Origin: Glandiceps talaboti
Lineage: Eukaryota > Hemichordata > Enteropneusta > Spengelidae
Length of the DNA: 64,000 nt
Assembly (NCBI RefSeq): GCF_964340395.1
Contig: NC_135561.1
Location: 10,587,232-10,651,231, forward strand
Reading direction: 5' to 3'
Below the pieces are notes generated by a model that worked only from the letters and a program-made list of their open reading frames with translations, was not told the origin of the DNA and did no database searches. Positions 41,096 to 52,297 of this stretch are shown here, piece after piece (the first letter of the stretch is position 1; each line of letters begins with the position of its first letter). The position numbers and the translations under genes are program-made.

Positions 41096-43921
41096 TTAGG
41101 CATTTCCAACATCACTTAATAAATGAAACTCTTGAAGCATTTCTTTAGAAGGGTCTTTTGGAAATACAATGTCAGATACAGAGAAATTTCTCATGTGAAT
41201 TTGTTTGTGTCTAGTCAATTTGCCAGTTAACTTGAAGGCTTTGCCGCAAATATCACATACATGGGGTCGCGCTGTAGAGTGTACGCAAATTTTGTGAATT
41301 TTGACAGCAGAGCTAGACTTAAACATTTTTCCACAAATATCGCAGACATGATCGCGTACATTATCATGTACAGCCTTGATATGCATTCGCATAGAGTGAG
41401 CAGCTGTGAATAATTTGCCACACTCCTCACACATGTAGCGTTTTAGTTTCCTGTGTACTGAGGCATCATGCTTTCTTAGGCCACCAGGTTGTTTGAATTC
41501 CTTGCCACACTTTGTACAAAGGTATTTCTGCCTGTTATCTGTGTGGATGAAGTGATGATGAAATTTTAAGGATCTTATAGTTTTGAAAGCTTTGTTGCAT
41601 TCAGCACAAGAATAGGGTCTGTCAGTAGAGTGAACTGTCTGATGGTTTTGAAGTGAATCTTTCAGCCGAAATATTTTATTACACTTTCCACAAGGATACA
41701 GTCGAAGTGGTTTGCTCTGTTGGTCCTTCATAGGTATTTCATTGATACAGCTGGTAACTCTTTCATGCTTTCTTAAATTACCAATAGTTGAGAATGTTTT
41801 CTTGCAATTCTTGCATGTCAAAGAAGAAATATCCTGTGTATGTAATCTCTTATGACTCTTTAGTGTGGACAGCCATATGAAAGTTTTCCCACAAAGCTCA
41901 CAAGTATGAACACAAGAAGACGACTTGGGTTCATGTCTATTTTTATAGTGTACAATTACAGAATTCTGAGAGCTAAAAAGTTTTCTGCAAACACAGCAAA
42001 TGAACTTGTCTCCTTCTTGCATCCACCTTTTCATCCCTATGCCATCTTGAAATTCCTTGGCAACATTTCTATGTTTTGGTCCATTCTTTTTTTTACTAGG
42101 ATTGTGTACATTTCTGTTGTGTTTATTTAGATTTCCTATACTAGAGAACGTTTTCTCACAATGTAAACATGTCATGCAAGAAACACCTTTCAAATGTATG
42201 ATTTCATGGCTCCGTAGCGATGTCAATTGTTTGAATACTTTGCCACATTTTTTGCAAAGGAATTCTTCTCTTGTGTAGGTATGTTTTGTATTCTGGTGAA
42301 GTTGTAACATATCCCTTGAAGAAAACACCTTCTTACCAAAGCTACACTCGAATGACTGTGTCTGTACACACATTTGTTGTGCAAAGTGAACTCTCCGTTT
42401 ATGTTTGTTCAGATTGCCAACATTTGAAAATGTCTTTGTACATATATGACAAGTTGTGGGTGAAATGTCTTGTCTGAACAAGATCTCTTTTTGTTTTGAA
42501 TCAGTTGTGACATTTGTATTGTTGTCATGGAAACTACCTGAGCTGTCATTACTCTGCTCTTCAGAGTCTGTTTTTCCAACACAGTATTTGGGAAGACAGC
42601 CTTGAAATGGTGACTCTATATGTGAGTCACTAGTACATGTGGTAGAGATGTCATTCGTCATCATTATACCTCCCTCTTCACAAATAGTTTTCTCTCCCTT
42701 GGATGATGCTGAAGTATTGCCATGGTTACGTGTCATGTAGTCCTGGGGATACAAAGTGTCAGAATAATCGATCTTAATGTCAGAGTTTATTGGCTCTGTA
42801 ACCATGCCAACAATAGTACTTTCATTGGCTGTTGACAATATTGCATCATCACCATTTCTATCAATTTCTTGGTCTGTATATTTGCTTGTCTCACCTTTCA
42901 AATTGGCTATTTTGTGGTTCTGTAGAGATGTCACATGTTGAAATACTTTGCCAATTTTTTGGGATGTAAATTCTTCAGGCATGTTTCTATGTTTTGTGTT
43001 CTGGTGAAACTGTAATGTATCCTTTGTAGTAAATGCCTTTCTGCAAATTCTACACTTGAATGATTGTTTCTTTGCACACTTTTGTTGTGCAAGGTGTACT
43101 CTTCCTTTGTGTTTATTCAAGTTGCCAACACTTGAAAATGTCTCCATACACACATGTACATGACAAGTTTGGGGTGAAATGTCTTGGCCTTGATCTTGTG
43201 AATCTTCCTTTGATTTCACATCTGGCACTTTTTCAGTTGTGAAACTGGTTTTGTTGTCATGGAAACTACCTGTCCACCATATTGCTTCATCATCATCATT
43301 TCTATCACTTTCTTGGTCTGTGTGTTTGTTTGTCTGACCTCCATTGTTACCATCATCACTCAATACCTTGAGATCAAGGTCATTGGAATTATCTAAGGAA
43401 GCACCAACTTGAGTAAAGAAAGGTTTGTTTTCCTGAATACCAACAATTTCAGAAAGTGTGTTCTCATTTACAGGGGTGCTGCTCCTATTGATACGTGTGT
43501 TTCCATCATCACAATCTTTTAAGGCTTTGTAGCACAGATTGCTCAAACTGTCTAACCCAAATAATTTGGCTGCAGTCCAAAGACACTTCACTTTGCTCTG
43601 TTCCACTTTCACTTTCCCACAGTACACAAAGTCTACAAGATGTTCCATGATGTCTATACCAACATCAGTGATTTCTATTTTGTTCACGATTTTCGGGGCT
43701 GAAAACTGTTTATGAAAGAATGGGCTACAGCTGGCAAGCACAGCTTGATGACAATGCAGGGTTTGGTCTTCTACACATAGCACAGCATCAGTGAAGAGAG
43801 ATTGTTTACGGAACTCATTCAGTCGTTTCAACACTGATTCTGCAAGTTCAGACTCAGATAATTCTATCAGCTGTGTAGAATGTTGGTGAACATCACCATG
43901 GAAGTACAGGTTACCTGTCAT
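41096..43921 (-). CDS. BTB (POZ) domain C2H2 zinc-finger protein, 941 aa, single coding exon
   Basis: Likely nuclear DNA-binding transcription factor of the ZBTB class; BTB domains dimerise and recruit co-repressors (family knowledge). A BTB/POZ domain spans residues about 33-138: FRKQSLFTDAVLCVEDQTLH, then HQAVLASCSPFFHKQFS, ...VDFVYCGKV. An acidic Ser/Asn/Asp-rich linker follows. About 15 C2H2 fingers lie in two zones (253-345 and 491-910). The last nine, from HTCELCGKTF to HVCDICGKAF, are mostly well formed; that at 703-725 ends in Cys rather than His. Fingers at about 318-341 and 526-547 lack zinc ligands. Start: the frame stays open upstream to a splice acceptor at 43966, but the first ATG is 43921. 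Orthology to a named vertebrate ZBTB gene cannot be assigned. Confidence 0.93.
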   Translation of the reverse strand: MTGNLYFHGDVHQHSTQLIELSESELAESVLKRLNEFRKQSLFTDAVLCVEDQTLHCHQAVLASCSPFFHKQFSAPKIVNKIEITDVGIDIMEHLVDFVYCGKVKVEQSKVKCLWTAAKLFGLDSLSNLCYKALKDCDDGNTRINRSSTPVNENTLSEIVGIQENKPFFTQVGASLDNSNDLDLKVLSDDGNNGGQTNKHTDQESDRNDDDEAIWWTGSFHDNKTSFTTEKVPDVKSKEDSQDQGQDISPQTCHVHVCMETFSSVGNLNKHKGRVHLAQQKCAKKQSFKCRICRKAFTTKDTLQFHQNTKHRNMPEEFTSQKIGKVFQHVTSLQNHKIANLKGETSKYTDQEIDRNGDDAILSTANESTIVGMVTEPINSDIKIDYSDTLYPQDYMTRNHGNTSASSKGEKTICEEGGIMMTNDISTTCTSDSHIESPFQGCLPKYCVGKTDSEEQSNDSSGSFHDNNTNVTTDSKQKEILFRQDISPTTCHICTKTFSNVGNLNKHKRRVHFAQQMCVQTQSFECSFGKKVFSSRDMLQLHQNTKHTYTREEFLCKKCGKVFKQLTSLRSHEIIHLKGVSCMTCLHCEKTFSSIGNLNKHNRNVHNPSKKKNGPKHRNVAKEFQDGIGMKRWMQEGDKFICCVCRKLFSSQNSVIVHYKNRHEPKSSSCVHTCELCGKTFIWLSTLKSHKRLHTQDISSLTCKNCKKTFSTIGNLRKHERVTSCINEIPMKDQQSKPLRLYPCGKCNKIFRLKDSLQNHQTVHSTDRPYSCAECNKAFKTIRSLKFHHHFIHTDNRQKYLCTKCGKEFKQPGGLRKHDASVHRKLKRYMCEECGKLFTAAHSMRMHIKAVHDNVRDHVCDICGKMFKSSSAVKIHKICVHSTARPHVCDICGKAFKLTGKLTRHKQIHMRNFSVSDIVFPKDPSKEMLQEFHLLSDVGNA

Positions 43922-45045
43922 AGTTACAACCCTATCATTTGTTTTCTTGATGTTTACATCTAAGTCTGAAACAGAAAAGGATAAAGTTACAAAAAAGACA
44001 AAAGATAATTATTCACTGTACCATCAGCATTTAAAAAAAAAAACAGAGTTAAACTGAATGCTTTCTGTAATTACAAAGTCTTGAGATTTTTGTTCCTAAA
44101 CACAATAATCGTTGGAATGCTACAGAACATATGTGATTAGTTATGTTTGAAGTACATGTACCAAATTTATCTGAACTTGAGGACTGCATTTTTAAGATAT
44201 AGTCTAATTACTGAAAATCGTTAATTATGCACAATGACTTATTAAAACTAAAAGTTACATCACCTTGAAATTTGCAGGATATGTGCAATTAGTTATGTTT
44301 GAACTTGCATATCAAATTATATTGAATTTGAAGTATGCATTCTTAGATATAGCCTAATTAATGAAACCCATTAATTATGCAAATGACTCATTAAAACTAA
44401 GAGTTACACCAACAAGCTTTATGAGACATGTGCACCCTGGTATCATGAATGTATGTACCAAATTACCTAGAACTTGAAGGTTGCACTTTGCATATATCCT
44501 AATTACTGAAAATCGTTAATTATGCAAATGACTCATTAACTAAAACTGAAAGCTACATCAACAAGTTTTTCATGACGTGTGTGCTTTGTTTTGGCGAGGA
44601 TGATGGTTCCAATATACTAAAGGACATGTGAATATTTGTTGAAGAGGACGGTTCAAACCGATTTTCCAATCATCGATTTCAACGATCACGGTTGATGAAA
44701 GGTCACGAAAGGGGCTGAATCAGTGAGTAAGGATAAAGCACATGATGTACCCGACATTTTTTGGTCATGAGACCTCTATTTTGTGTGACACGGAAAAAGT
44801 AACAGTGGGATAATGTAATGTACTACTACTCGTATACTTACGAGTCACGAACTAGCCGCCGCGCTGAATGTCATCGCAGAGAAATTATTGATCAATTGCA
44901 ACATCCGTGTTGATTTTATCACGTGTGTGTGAGGACATGTGTGATATAACGATGTATATGAACTAGTTTTCCTGGTAATGTCAAAAAAATACCTTCACAA
45001 GTTCCTCTTGCAAGTTTCGTCTGCCATGATTGATCCGCAATGCAT
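43922..45045 (-). other. Putative 5' UTR intron and first exon of the BTB-ZF gene
   Basis: An acceptor CTGTTTCAG just upstream of the coding exon (exon starts 43965) pairs plausibly with a donor AAG|GTATTT at 44993/44992. The proposed first exon carries a short upstream ORF (ATG at 45045 or 45027, stop 44995-44997), separate from the main frame. The intron holds a three-unit tandem repeat. Splicing is inferred. Confidence 0.5.
44115..44566. repeat. Tandem array, about 150 bp unit, 3 copies
   Basis: Units share ATCGTTAATTATGCAAATGA, CTCATTAAAACTAAGAGTTA and TACATCAACAAG. They are moderately diverged and lie within the proposed 5' UTR intron. Confidence 0.85.
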
Positions 45046-45052
45046 TGTGGGA
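45035..45052 (-). promoter_or_regulatory. ZNF143/THAP11-type (SBS) promoter motif
   Basis: The minus strand reads TCCCACAATGCATTGCGG, matching the core TCCCANNATGCATTGCG of the SBS element typical of animal housekeeping promoters. It sits at the proposed start of the BTB-ZF transcript. Confidence 0.55.
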
Positions 45053-45317
45053 TTTGCGGACTATGTACATGATGCACATGTGGCATCTGACAAATGTCTC
45101 AGTGAATCTATCACTACGATACACACATTGTACGGTCACTACCATCTATGATAAAACTGAATGACCACCAAATTTCATTTACGTGTCATGTCACGGGTGA
45201 CCTTGGTGTTATTAAAGTGTGTAAACACAATCAAACAAAACATGCAAAAAACTAAATACTACATATCGGACGTTTGCGCATTCATAACAAACCACACGGA
45301 GTCCAGGAATGTTACAA

Positions 45318-45527
45318 ACAGACAAACAAACAATCAAACAAACAAACAAACAAACAAACAAACAAACAAACAAACAAACAAACAAACAAACAAACAAACA
45401 AACATACATACATACATACATACATACATACATACATACATACATACATACATACATACATACATACATACATACATACATACATACATACATACATACA
45501 TACATACATACATACATACATACATAC
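45318..45527. repeat. Compound (CAAA)n-(CATA)n microsatellite, about 210 bp
   Basis: CAAA units to about 45403, then CATA units to 45527. All open frames across it on both strands are artefacts. Confidence 0.98.
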
Positions 45528-46197
45528 TAAAAAACAAAATATGCACGAGTAAATGAAAATTCCATTGTCAACACATACATTTACGGGTCTGTATACTATT
45601 ATTAAATCTCGGCATTTTCCTTACAAGAGACTGTACTAGTCGACAAGACACAAGTTTTGTTCATGTACACTGCATGCATGTATGTGGGGTGGGAAACAGA
45701 AGGTGAAGATGTTTTGTAATAGCTCTAGAATGGACCAATGACGCCAGCATTAAAAAAATAGCGCAAAAACTGTTGTACGTGATTTATGCATGCGCAAATA
45801 CAGGTTGTAGTGTGTCTGTAGCTGTGCATGTATATGTGTCCTGATCGATATGCTAGATGTCGTATGGTGACGTACGTATAATGTCCTGTCAAATGAGGTC
45901 ACGGTGCGACGGCGTGGGGTGGTATTCTCCATTCAATACAGAGATTGCTATGTGGTCAAAATCGCACTTCGGAATTTTTATACAGTACTTTGGTGTGAAG
46001 CTGGTGTACACCAATACACGTACTTGCATATGTATGTGTCTGATCGATCTCGTAGTGGTATAACTGTGAAAAGGAGAACACGAAAATCAAAGCTAAAACA
46101 GTAAAAGACATAACGCCGGTAACACACCCCTAAGTAAAATGAAATCGTCCTTCCAATCACCTCTCCTTTGGTCAATATTCTGATACATTTAGGTCAG

Positions 46198-46205
46198 TGA
46201 CGTCA
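46198..46205. promoter_or_regulatory. Palindromic TGACGTCA (CRE/ATF-type) upstream of PYCR3
   Basis: It lies 145 bp upstream of the PYCR3 start codon. Mammalian proline-synthesis genes respond to ATF-family factors (established), but binding here is inference from sequence. Confidence 0.5.
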
Positions 46206-46349
46206 CGATAAAATTTTGGTATTTTTCCATTCATTTCCAGCTCTTTACAGCCATAAGTTTCTTTACGTCGAAGGCAACGGTACGGATTTTGATGAAGTCC
46301 CGATTTTGTGTTTGTAATCGTATTGCACTCCCAAGGAAAGGATTCAACC

Positions 46350-46416
46350 ATGAGTGTTGCTATAGTTGGAGCTGGAAAGATGGGCCAAGCAATGGTCAGG
46401 GGATTCCTTCGGGCTG
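46350..46416 (+). CDS. PYCR3: PYCR3 exon 1 (start codon)
   Basis: Encodes [20 protein letters not shown], then RA. Donor G|GTAAGA, phase 1. This is the first Met and matches the family start. Confidence 0.95.
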
Positions 46417-49400
46417 GTAAGAAGTTTTGTACTATAAATCTAGGGTACATCGACACATGTAGTAGCGACAGGTTGTTTTACATGTACGTAGATATTGCAC
46501 CATGTCGCGTGTATGATGGGGACGTTGACAATGGAACAGTGAAAATATGCCCCTTTCAGGATTGCCACCATTCATTATTATCTCGCTCAATAAAATATGG
46601 TGTTATTACTGTTAAGACAACGTCGATACGATAGTAGCTTGACTGTGACCATCGGCATCTGTACACACGTGACGCGACATCAATCAGAGCAGTTCATAAC
46701 TTTAAGCTAGTCATGAAAAAAATTGAAATGTGTGAAAAACATGTATTATAAAAATTAAGCCTCGGTAATAAATTTGTATAATATAAAGATACCAAAGTAC
46801 CTTTATTAATATTCTGTGAAGTGCTTTATTTTTACAAGGACTATAAAGGACAGTTTTCGTTACCTCCTCTTACGACGTAATGTCCGCCCGCTAGTAAAAG
46901 TTGACACAGTGTTATGGCGTTAGCATTGCAACGAATTTTTTTTTGAGATACTTTTCGAGGACTTTTCCAGCATATCTTCTCAGTGAAATATGTTTCAAAA
47001 CAATATTCTTTAAGATTTACCGACTAGACTGCCATTCAAAATGTACCGGCAAAATGTATAAGCTTGGATCTGACGATAGCTGAAAACGTGAACTTCGTAA
47101 TGGCGGTATTACAAGTACAACCACATTGAACCATGGTCCTCTAGATCGTACATGTACCTCCTCCCTCCTTGCAGACGGAGTAAGTCAGAATCGAGTCTCA
47201 TATTCCGTCTGCAAGCAGGATTATCTACTTCCCGGAGAAATTTACTTTGTTCATTAAAAAAAATGCAGCAAGGTTGTTGTCTTATCCAAAAATTTTCAAT
47301 TTTCTGCTAAAATGTTTGAATATTCATTGAAGTTTGAAGTGATTATTATTGTATACTGTGGGGTGGGGGGGGGGGCTCTGACACACTGCATGTTAAAAAA
47401 TCTGAAATCATGAATTATTTTATATCGCTCTATATAATACTCCATTCATTTTAGGTGTGGTATCAGCAAATCGTGTCATTGGAAGTTCTCCAGACCCTGA
47501 TTGCCTTACTGAGATTGGGGTAAGTTCAATTTAATGTCAAGTTGTCTGCTCAATATAGTCACAATTTCACCCGCCAGTGACAGTGTAATGAAATCTCTGG
47601 CAAATTCCCAAAATCACATTTATCCCTACTTTACCAAAGTTAATTATCATAAAATCTCTGGCAGATTTTCAATTCACAATTAAACCTCTCTTTAGTAAAT
47701 GAAACTTATAAAATAATTCAACATGAATTGCTCTTTAATTCTACGTGAAGCAGAAGTAAATATCAGATAATGACAGACAGTAATTTTGTCACAGATAAAT
47801 AATGATAATAATTAATGTTATATAGTGCTTTCCCACTCTGTGCTCAAAGCACTTTACAATTATTACCCCTGGCACAGATCTATAGCGACACAATGGCCCT
47901 TTACTTCCTCAACTCCCTGGGGAGCATACAATCTATTGCAGATGTGTCTGTAATGATTTAAAAATCAAAATTGTTATGGTTTTCGTTGTAATGTAGATCT
48001 GGAAATATCCCTTCTATAATGTGTTCAAAGGAAACTGTCATACTTAAATGTAATTACCACATCATCACTTGAAGTGAAACACTTGTTTGTTTGTGCTGTA
48101 CCCGGTCATGTAATATAGTTTTAAATGCCATGTCTTTCCTTAAGAAAAATATATGCACAAATATTTTCCTGAATAATTTCCAGACAGTGTTGCAATAAGC
48201 ACCTGCTACTTGCTTTATATTCAAGGTAAAAAAAAATTGTAATCAGAAAAGAATATAATACAGAATCATGGATAGCATGTCAAGAAAAAAACTGTAATAT
48301 TCATGGTTCTTCATAATATATTTTCCAATGAATTTAACTTCAAAACACAGATTTGGTATGTAAGTGCTTAAGGAAAATTCCATCATTTATGAGCAGAGAG
48401 GTGGTTTCTGACTTCATTTCTAATTTTGATTTGTGAACTTAGGCTTAGATGATGTTATCTTATGTGTAAAGTAAACATGCATCATTAGTTTGATGTCAAA
48501 TGGGTCATATCCTGTACTCCTACTCTGTGATATCTTGCTATCAAGCTGGTATACCTGTAATAGTCTGTATGAAACTATGTGTAGTGCCTTGCTATCAGCA
48601 GTCACTTCAGGTCTGCGTCTGCCACATAAGATCAAAATATTTAGACCTCCCCCCCCCCCTTGAACTTGTGATGAGAAGTTCAAACAGAGGTCATTATGTA
48701 GATTAGGTTCAAACAGGCAAAATAGTTTCTGCATCTTGTGATATTAGACTGATTGTTGTTAATGGTGATTGTTTGTTTGGAAACCCCATGTATCAGCATC
48801 AAAAGGCTGACATCAGGATCAGTTTGACTCCTTTTACTAAAGCAGAATTGGCTGCAACCAAAACTAGTTGGAATGTGCTGAATATAGGGTGGTTTAGTAT
48901 AGTCATGGTTGAGAATAGCCTACGTGGTGTCTTGAAAGATTGAATGCTAGGACACTATTTCAGTTATCCTATAACCGCCATTTTGATTTTTTGATTTTCA
49001 CTTGTCCAACTGAAACTTCAAAAAACCAAAATGGCAGTTTCTAGGATAGCTGAAATAATGTTGTAGCATTAGTCCTTCAAGATTTCTGGTAGGCTGGTTT
49101 GAGAAGCCTGATGCGGCTGAACAACAGTACATATCTTACAGTTATCCTAACTGTCACTTTGATTTTTTTTTATTTTCACTCATCCTTCCAACAACCGAAA
49201 CTACGAAAAACCAAAATGGCAATTTCTAGGATAGCTGAAATAGTATTGTAGTGTTAGTCCTTCAAGACTTCAGTTAGGCTAGGTTGAAAAACCTGATGGG
49301 GCTGAACAACAATAGCTATGTTACAGCCTAATTTGTAGACAGTTATTGTCACAAGTCCTTCTTTATTCACAGCTTCCATTTAATAATTGTTTGTGGGTAC

Positions 49401-52297
49401 AATTTTCTTTTGTAGAGTCTAGGTGTAAGGACCACTCTTGATAATTCAGAAGCTGTAGATTCCAGTGATATTATTCTACTGGCAGTCAAACCACACATCA
49501 TGCCATATGTACTAGATGAAATAGCTCCAAATATTAAGAAAGATCATTTGGTCATATCAGTGGCTGCTGGCATCAAAATTGACTATATGGAGAAGGTAAG
49601 GACTCAAAGTCAACATAAATCATAGACACACAAATTAATTAGTCCAAAGGTACATTTTAAATAACTCCATACAGAACTGAAATACTACAGTAAAGCAGAT
49701 CTATTTGGATGGCTGAAGTCATCAGTTTTAGTTAAAACACTACGGTCAGAGACCAACTATTGTGGCCCTCTTGGGGAGTCCAAAAGTTGCTTCAGAATAG
49801 CACTCCTAGTGGCCACATATTATAATCTTTTGTTTTTGTGACACTGGACCTATGGCACCAGCCTTATCTCTCCTACCATGATGTATTTAGACAGAATTTC
49901 AGATTACCAGAACTTGGCAGAAATTACAATTATCTGTAAAATTCTCTTCTATTTTTTAAATTTTAAATGTAGAAATTGCCAGAACATGCCAGAGTAGTGA
50001 GATTGATGCCAAACACACCTTGTGTTGTTGGAGAAGGAGCAATTTTCTTTTCTAGAGGTGCATCAGCCACACAAAGTGATGCTCAAACAGTACTCAAATA
50101 CTTCTCCAGTATTGGCTACTGCTCTGAAGGTGATGAATCTTTCATTGATGCTGTGACTGGTGTTAGTGGATGTGGTCCAGCTTATGTAAGTAGTCTATTT
50201 GATATTGTATGCTTTGGTGTATACTTTCCAGGGTTTTATATGTGCAATATTTAATGAAATTGGGAAAAGCTTATCCTAGTCCCACTGTCCATATGTGACC
50301 TAAACTTCTCAATTTTATCAGACAAAGGGGTGGCTAAGTATGCCTGCAATTTACAAATACAGAAATAATTTTACAGCAACATGGTGGTTTTTTTAGTACA
50401 GAATTTCCCATACAAACCATTTAATAGCATAAAGGAAACCTGATATATTCACATATTTGTTTCATATGTATATACAGAGATGAGGCTGGGATGAGAACTT
50501 AATCCAGCCTCATTTAAAAATTAAAAATTCATGTTTGTTTGTATGTTTTGGGGTGTTTTTGTTTTTTTAGCTTTCTGTGTGTGTGTGGGGGGGGGGGTGT
50601 TTGCAAGTAAAATAAATTGCCAGTATTATGATTTTTTTGAAAACAGGTGTATCTCCTTTTCCACTTTTGACAAAAAAGATTGTAATTCATTGATCTAACC
50701 CTGCTGTTTCTCTTTTTTCATGTGTAAATATTAAAGTTGTTAATTTACTTTTCAAGGATGATAAAATGTGATTACTAAAATTTTGTATGAGTTCAAATAA
50801 TTACGCAGATGTGCTTGTTGGACAAGTTTTGTTTTCTCTAAATCCCATTACCTTATCATGTATGTCTGATTGCTAATGCAATATAGGAATAGTTGATGAG
50901 AGTACTGTAGACATGTAATATTCATGGTACATGGTGTTTCATCTGTCTGGGTCTGGGTCTAATTGTTATTTGTCTGTGTTTAAAAGTGACCAGACATTAT
51001 AGTAGTAGACCTGACATACTGTGGTTTGCATACTAATGAACTTGTCTGGAATTAAACCAATATCTTTTACTATAAAAGGGTAATGAACCCTGATGACTTT
51101 TTTCAGCGAGGGTGGTGACAAGTACAAATGTACCAAATTTTCCATATCATTATGATTTTATTGGGGTTCCCCACCAAAATTATGGTATGGTGGATATATA
51201 CCTAGTACCACAATATGTATGTGAAAATGTTATTTTTATACCTTATTCCACACCTTCACACTACAATTTTAGGGGATGAAGTTGCAGGTAAATAAAAATC
51301 TGTAACTCATACTGAGGCAACACAAAACATGCAAAATCCCAGGAGAAGGGTGTTTCTAATCATCCATCCTTGTAAATTCATCTGAACCAAATCAACATAT
51401 TTATATATCATACCCTTAGCACCTGCTAGAATACATTTAGGGGAATCGTTGGGCAAATGAGAGTGAATGCAAATGTACACAAGCAGCAGATTTTTGCCTA
51501 CCTAATAATTGACACTTTGGGTGCATTTATTTTTATCCTATTGCAGGGATTCTGTGCTATTGATGCAGTAGCAGATGGTGGTGTAAAGATGGGTTTGCCA
51601 AGACATCTGGCACTGAAACTAGCTGCACAGACATTGCTGGTAAATTTTTTTCTAATGTTTTTGTTGGCTTTAACTTTCAAACATCTTGGTGTTCATACTC
51701 AAGGGATAAAATCAGATTTAGTTTGAAAACAGAGCATTGTGTACACTTCAGCATAGAATTTAAATTAAAGCCTGGAGTCAGAATAGAGAAATGAATTTAT
51801 AGCCGAATCTCACTGTTTTGTATGATGTTTGTGTTTTATATAATACATTGTAATGTATATTGGAAATTCCTGTTGCCTACATGTACAGGGAGATTAATGA
51901 TAGCAATTGCTTGAATGAAAGACTGCTACTGAGATATCATATATATGGTAGAATACATCAGTTCTGGAAAGAGGGGTTACACTTGTAGACAAATTGAAAC
52001 AAAAATCCAGGAGATGCCTTGAAATTTAAGCAACTTTAAGTATACGAACCCAGGATTCTAGCTAACCATGATACATCACATCATTCAATGTGTCTATTTA
52101 TCTCTATCTAGGGTGCAGCTAAGATGGTTTTGGACACTGGCAGACATCCCATGGATTTAAAGGATGAAGTGTGTTCACCTGGAGGTGCTACCATTACTGC
52201 TATTCATCAACTAGAAGAAGATGGATTCAGAAGATGTCTGATGAATGCAGTCCAAGCTGCATCTAAACGAGCAAGTGACTTGGCTCAGCAGAAGTAA
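46350..52297 (+). CDS. PYCR3: Pyrroline-5-carboxylate reductase, PYCR3-like, complete, 6 exons
   Basis: Reduces 1-pyrroline-5-carboxylate to proline with NAD(P)H, the last step of proline synthesis; PYCR3 is the cytosolic form in mammals. The six exons join in phase to 267 aa (human PYCR3 274). N-terminal Rossmann motif GAGKMG is at residues 7-12, AVKPH around 67-71, [13 protein letters not shown] at 115-127, the helical domain GVKMGLP at 187-193 and the P5CR signature around [18 protein letters not shown] at 224-241. PYCR3 rather than PYCR1/2 is suggested by VRTT, VCSPGG and the short C-terminus ending [10 protein letters not shown]. The family's usual SGSGPAY reads SGCGPAY here (Cys171). 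There is no N-terminal targeting extension. It is divergently arranged with the BTB-ZF gene. Confidence 0.96.
47455..47519 (+). CDS. PYCR3: PYCR3 exon 2
   Basis: Encodes [20 protein letters not shown], then IG. Acceptor TTTTAG, donor GGG|GTAAGT, phase 0. Confidence 0.94.
47796..47945 (-). mobile_element. SINE-like element (inverted relative of 10441-10625)
   Basis: Contains TATAGTGCTTTCCCACTCTG, TGCTCAAAGCACTTTACAAT and CAACTCCCTGGGGAGCATAC. It lies in PYCR3 intron 2. A small fragment with AACTCCCTGGGAAGCATATA is at about 17217. Confidence 0.65.
48938..49320. repeat. Tandem duplication of a palindromic unit in PYCR3 intron 2
   Basis: Two units of about 190 bp. Each contains an inverted pair: ATTTCAGTTATCCTATAACC, GCCATTTTGATTTTTT against AAAACCAAAATGGCAGTTTC, TAGGATAGCTGAAAT. 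It looks like a foldback element that was then duplicated with its flank. Confidence 0.75.
49416..49595 (+). CDS. PYCR3: PYCR3 exon 3
   Basis: Encodes [20 protein letters not shown], then [16 protein letters not shown] and [17 protein letters not shown]: 60 codons, phase 0 at both ends. Acceptor TTTGTAG, donor AAG|GTAAGG. Confidence 0.96.
49973..50185 (+). CDS. PYCR3: PYCR3 exon 4
   Basis: Encodes [20 protein letters not shown] to [13 protein letters not shown]: 71 codons. Acceptor AATGTAG, donor TAT|GTAAGT. Confidence 0.96.
51547..51639 (+). CDS. PYCR3: PYCR3 exon 5
   Basis: Encodes [20 protein letters not shown], then [11 protein letters not shown]: 31 codons. Acceptor TTGCAG, donor CTG|GTAAAT. 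Confidence 0.96.
52112..52297 (+). CDS. PYCR3: PYCR3 exon 6 (stop codon)
   Basis: Encodes [20 protein letters not shown], then [18 protein letters not shown] and ends in DLAQQK; stop TAA at 52295. Acceptor ATCTAG. Candidate poly(A) signals AATAAA lie at about 54483 and 54595, which would give a long AT-rich 3' UTR. Confidence 0.96.
   Translation, partial: GAAKMVLDTGRHPMDLKDEVCSPGGATITAIHQLEEDGFRRCLMNAVQAASKRASDLAQQK

Larger units (their letters stand above)
45053..46349. other. Head-to-head intergenic region between BTB-ZF and PYCR3
   Basis: About 1.3 kb between the two divergent genes. It contains a long compound microsatellite and, near PYCR3, a TGACGTCA site. No gene seen. Confidence 0.7.

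Noticed and set aside
45161-45556. Several 60-131 codon frames with Thr-Asn-Lys-Gln and Tyr-Ile-His-Thr or Met-Tyr-Val-Cys repeats
   Set aside because: They follow the CAAA/CATA microsatellite on both strands; not genes.
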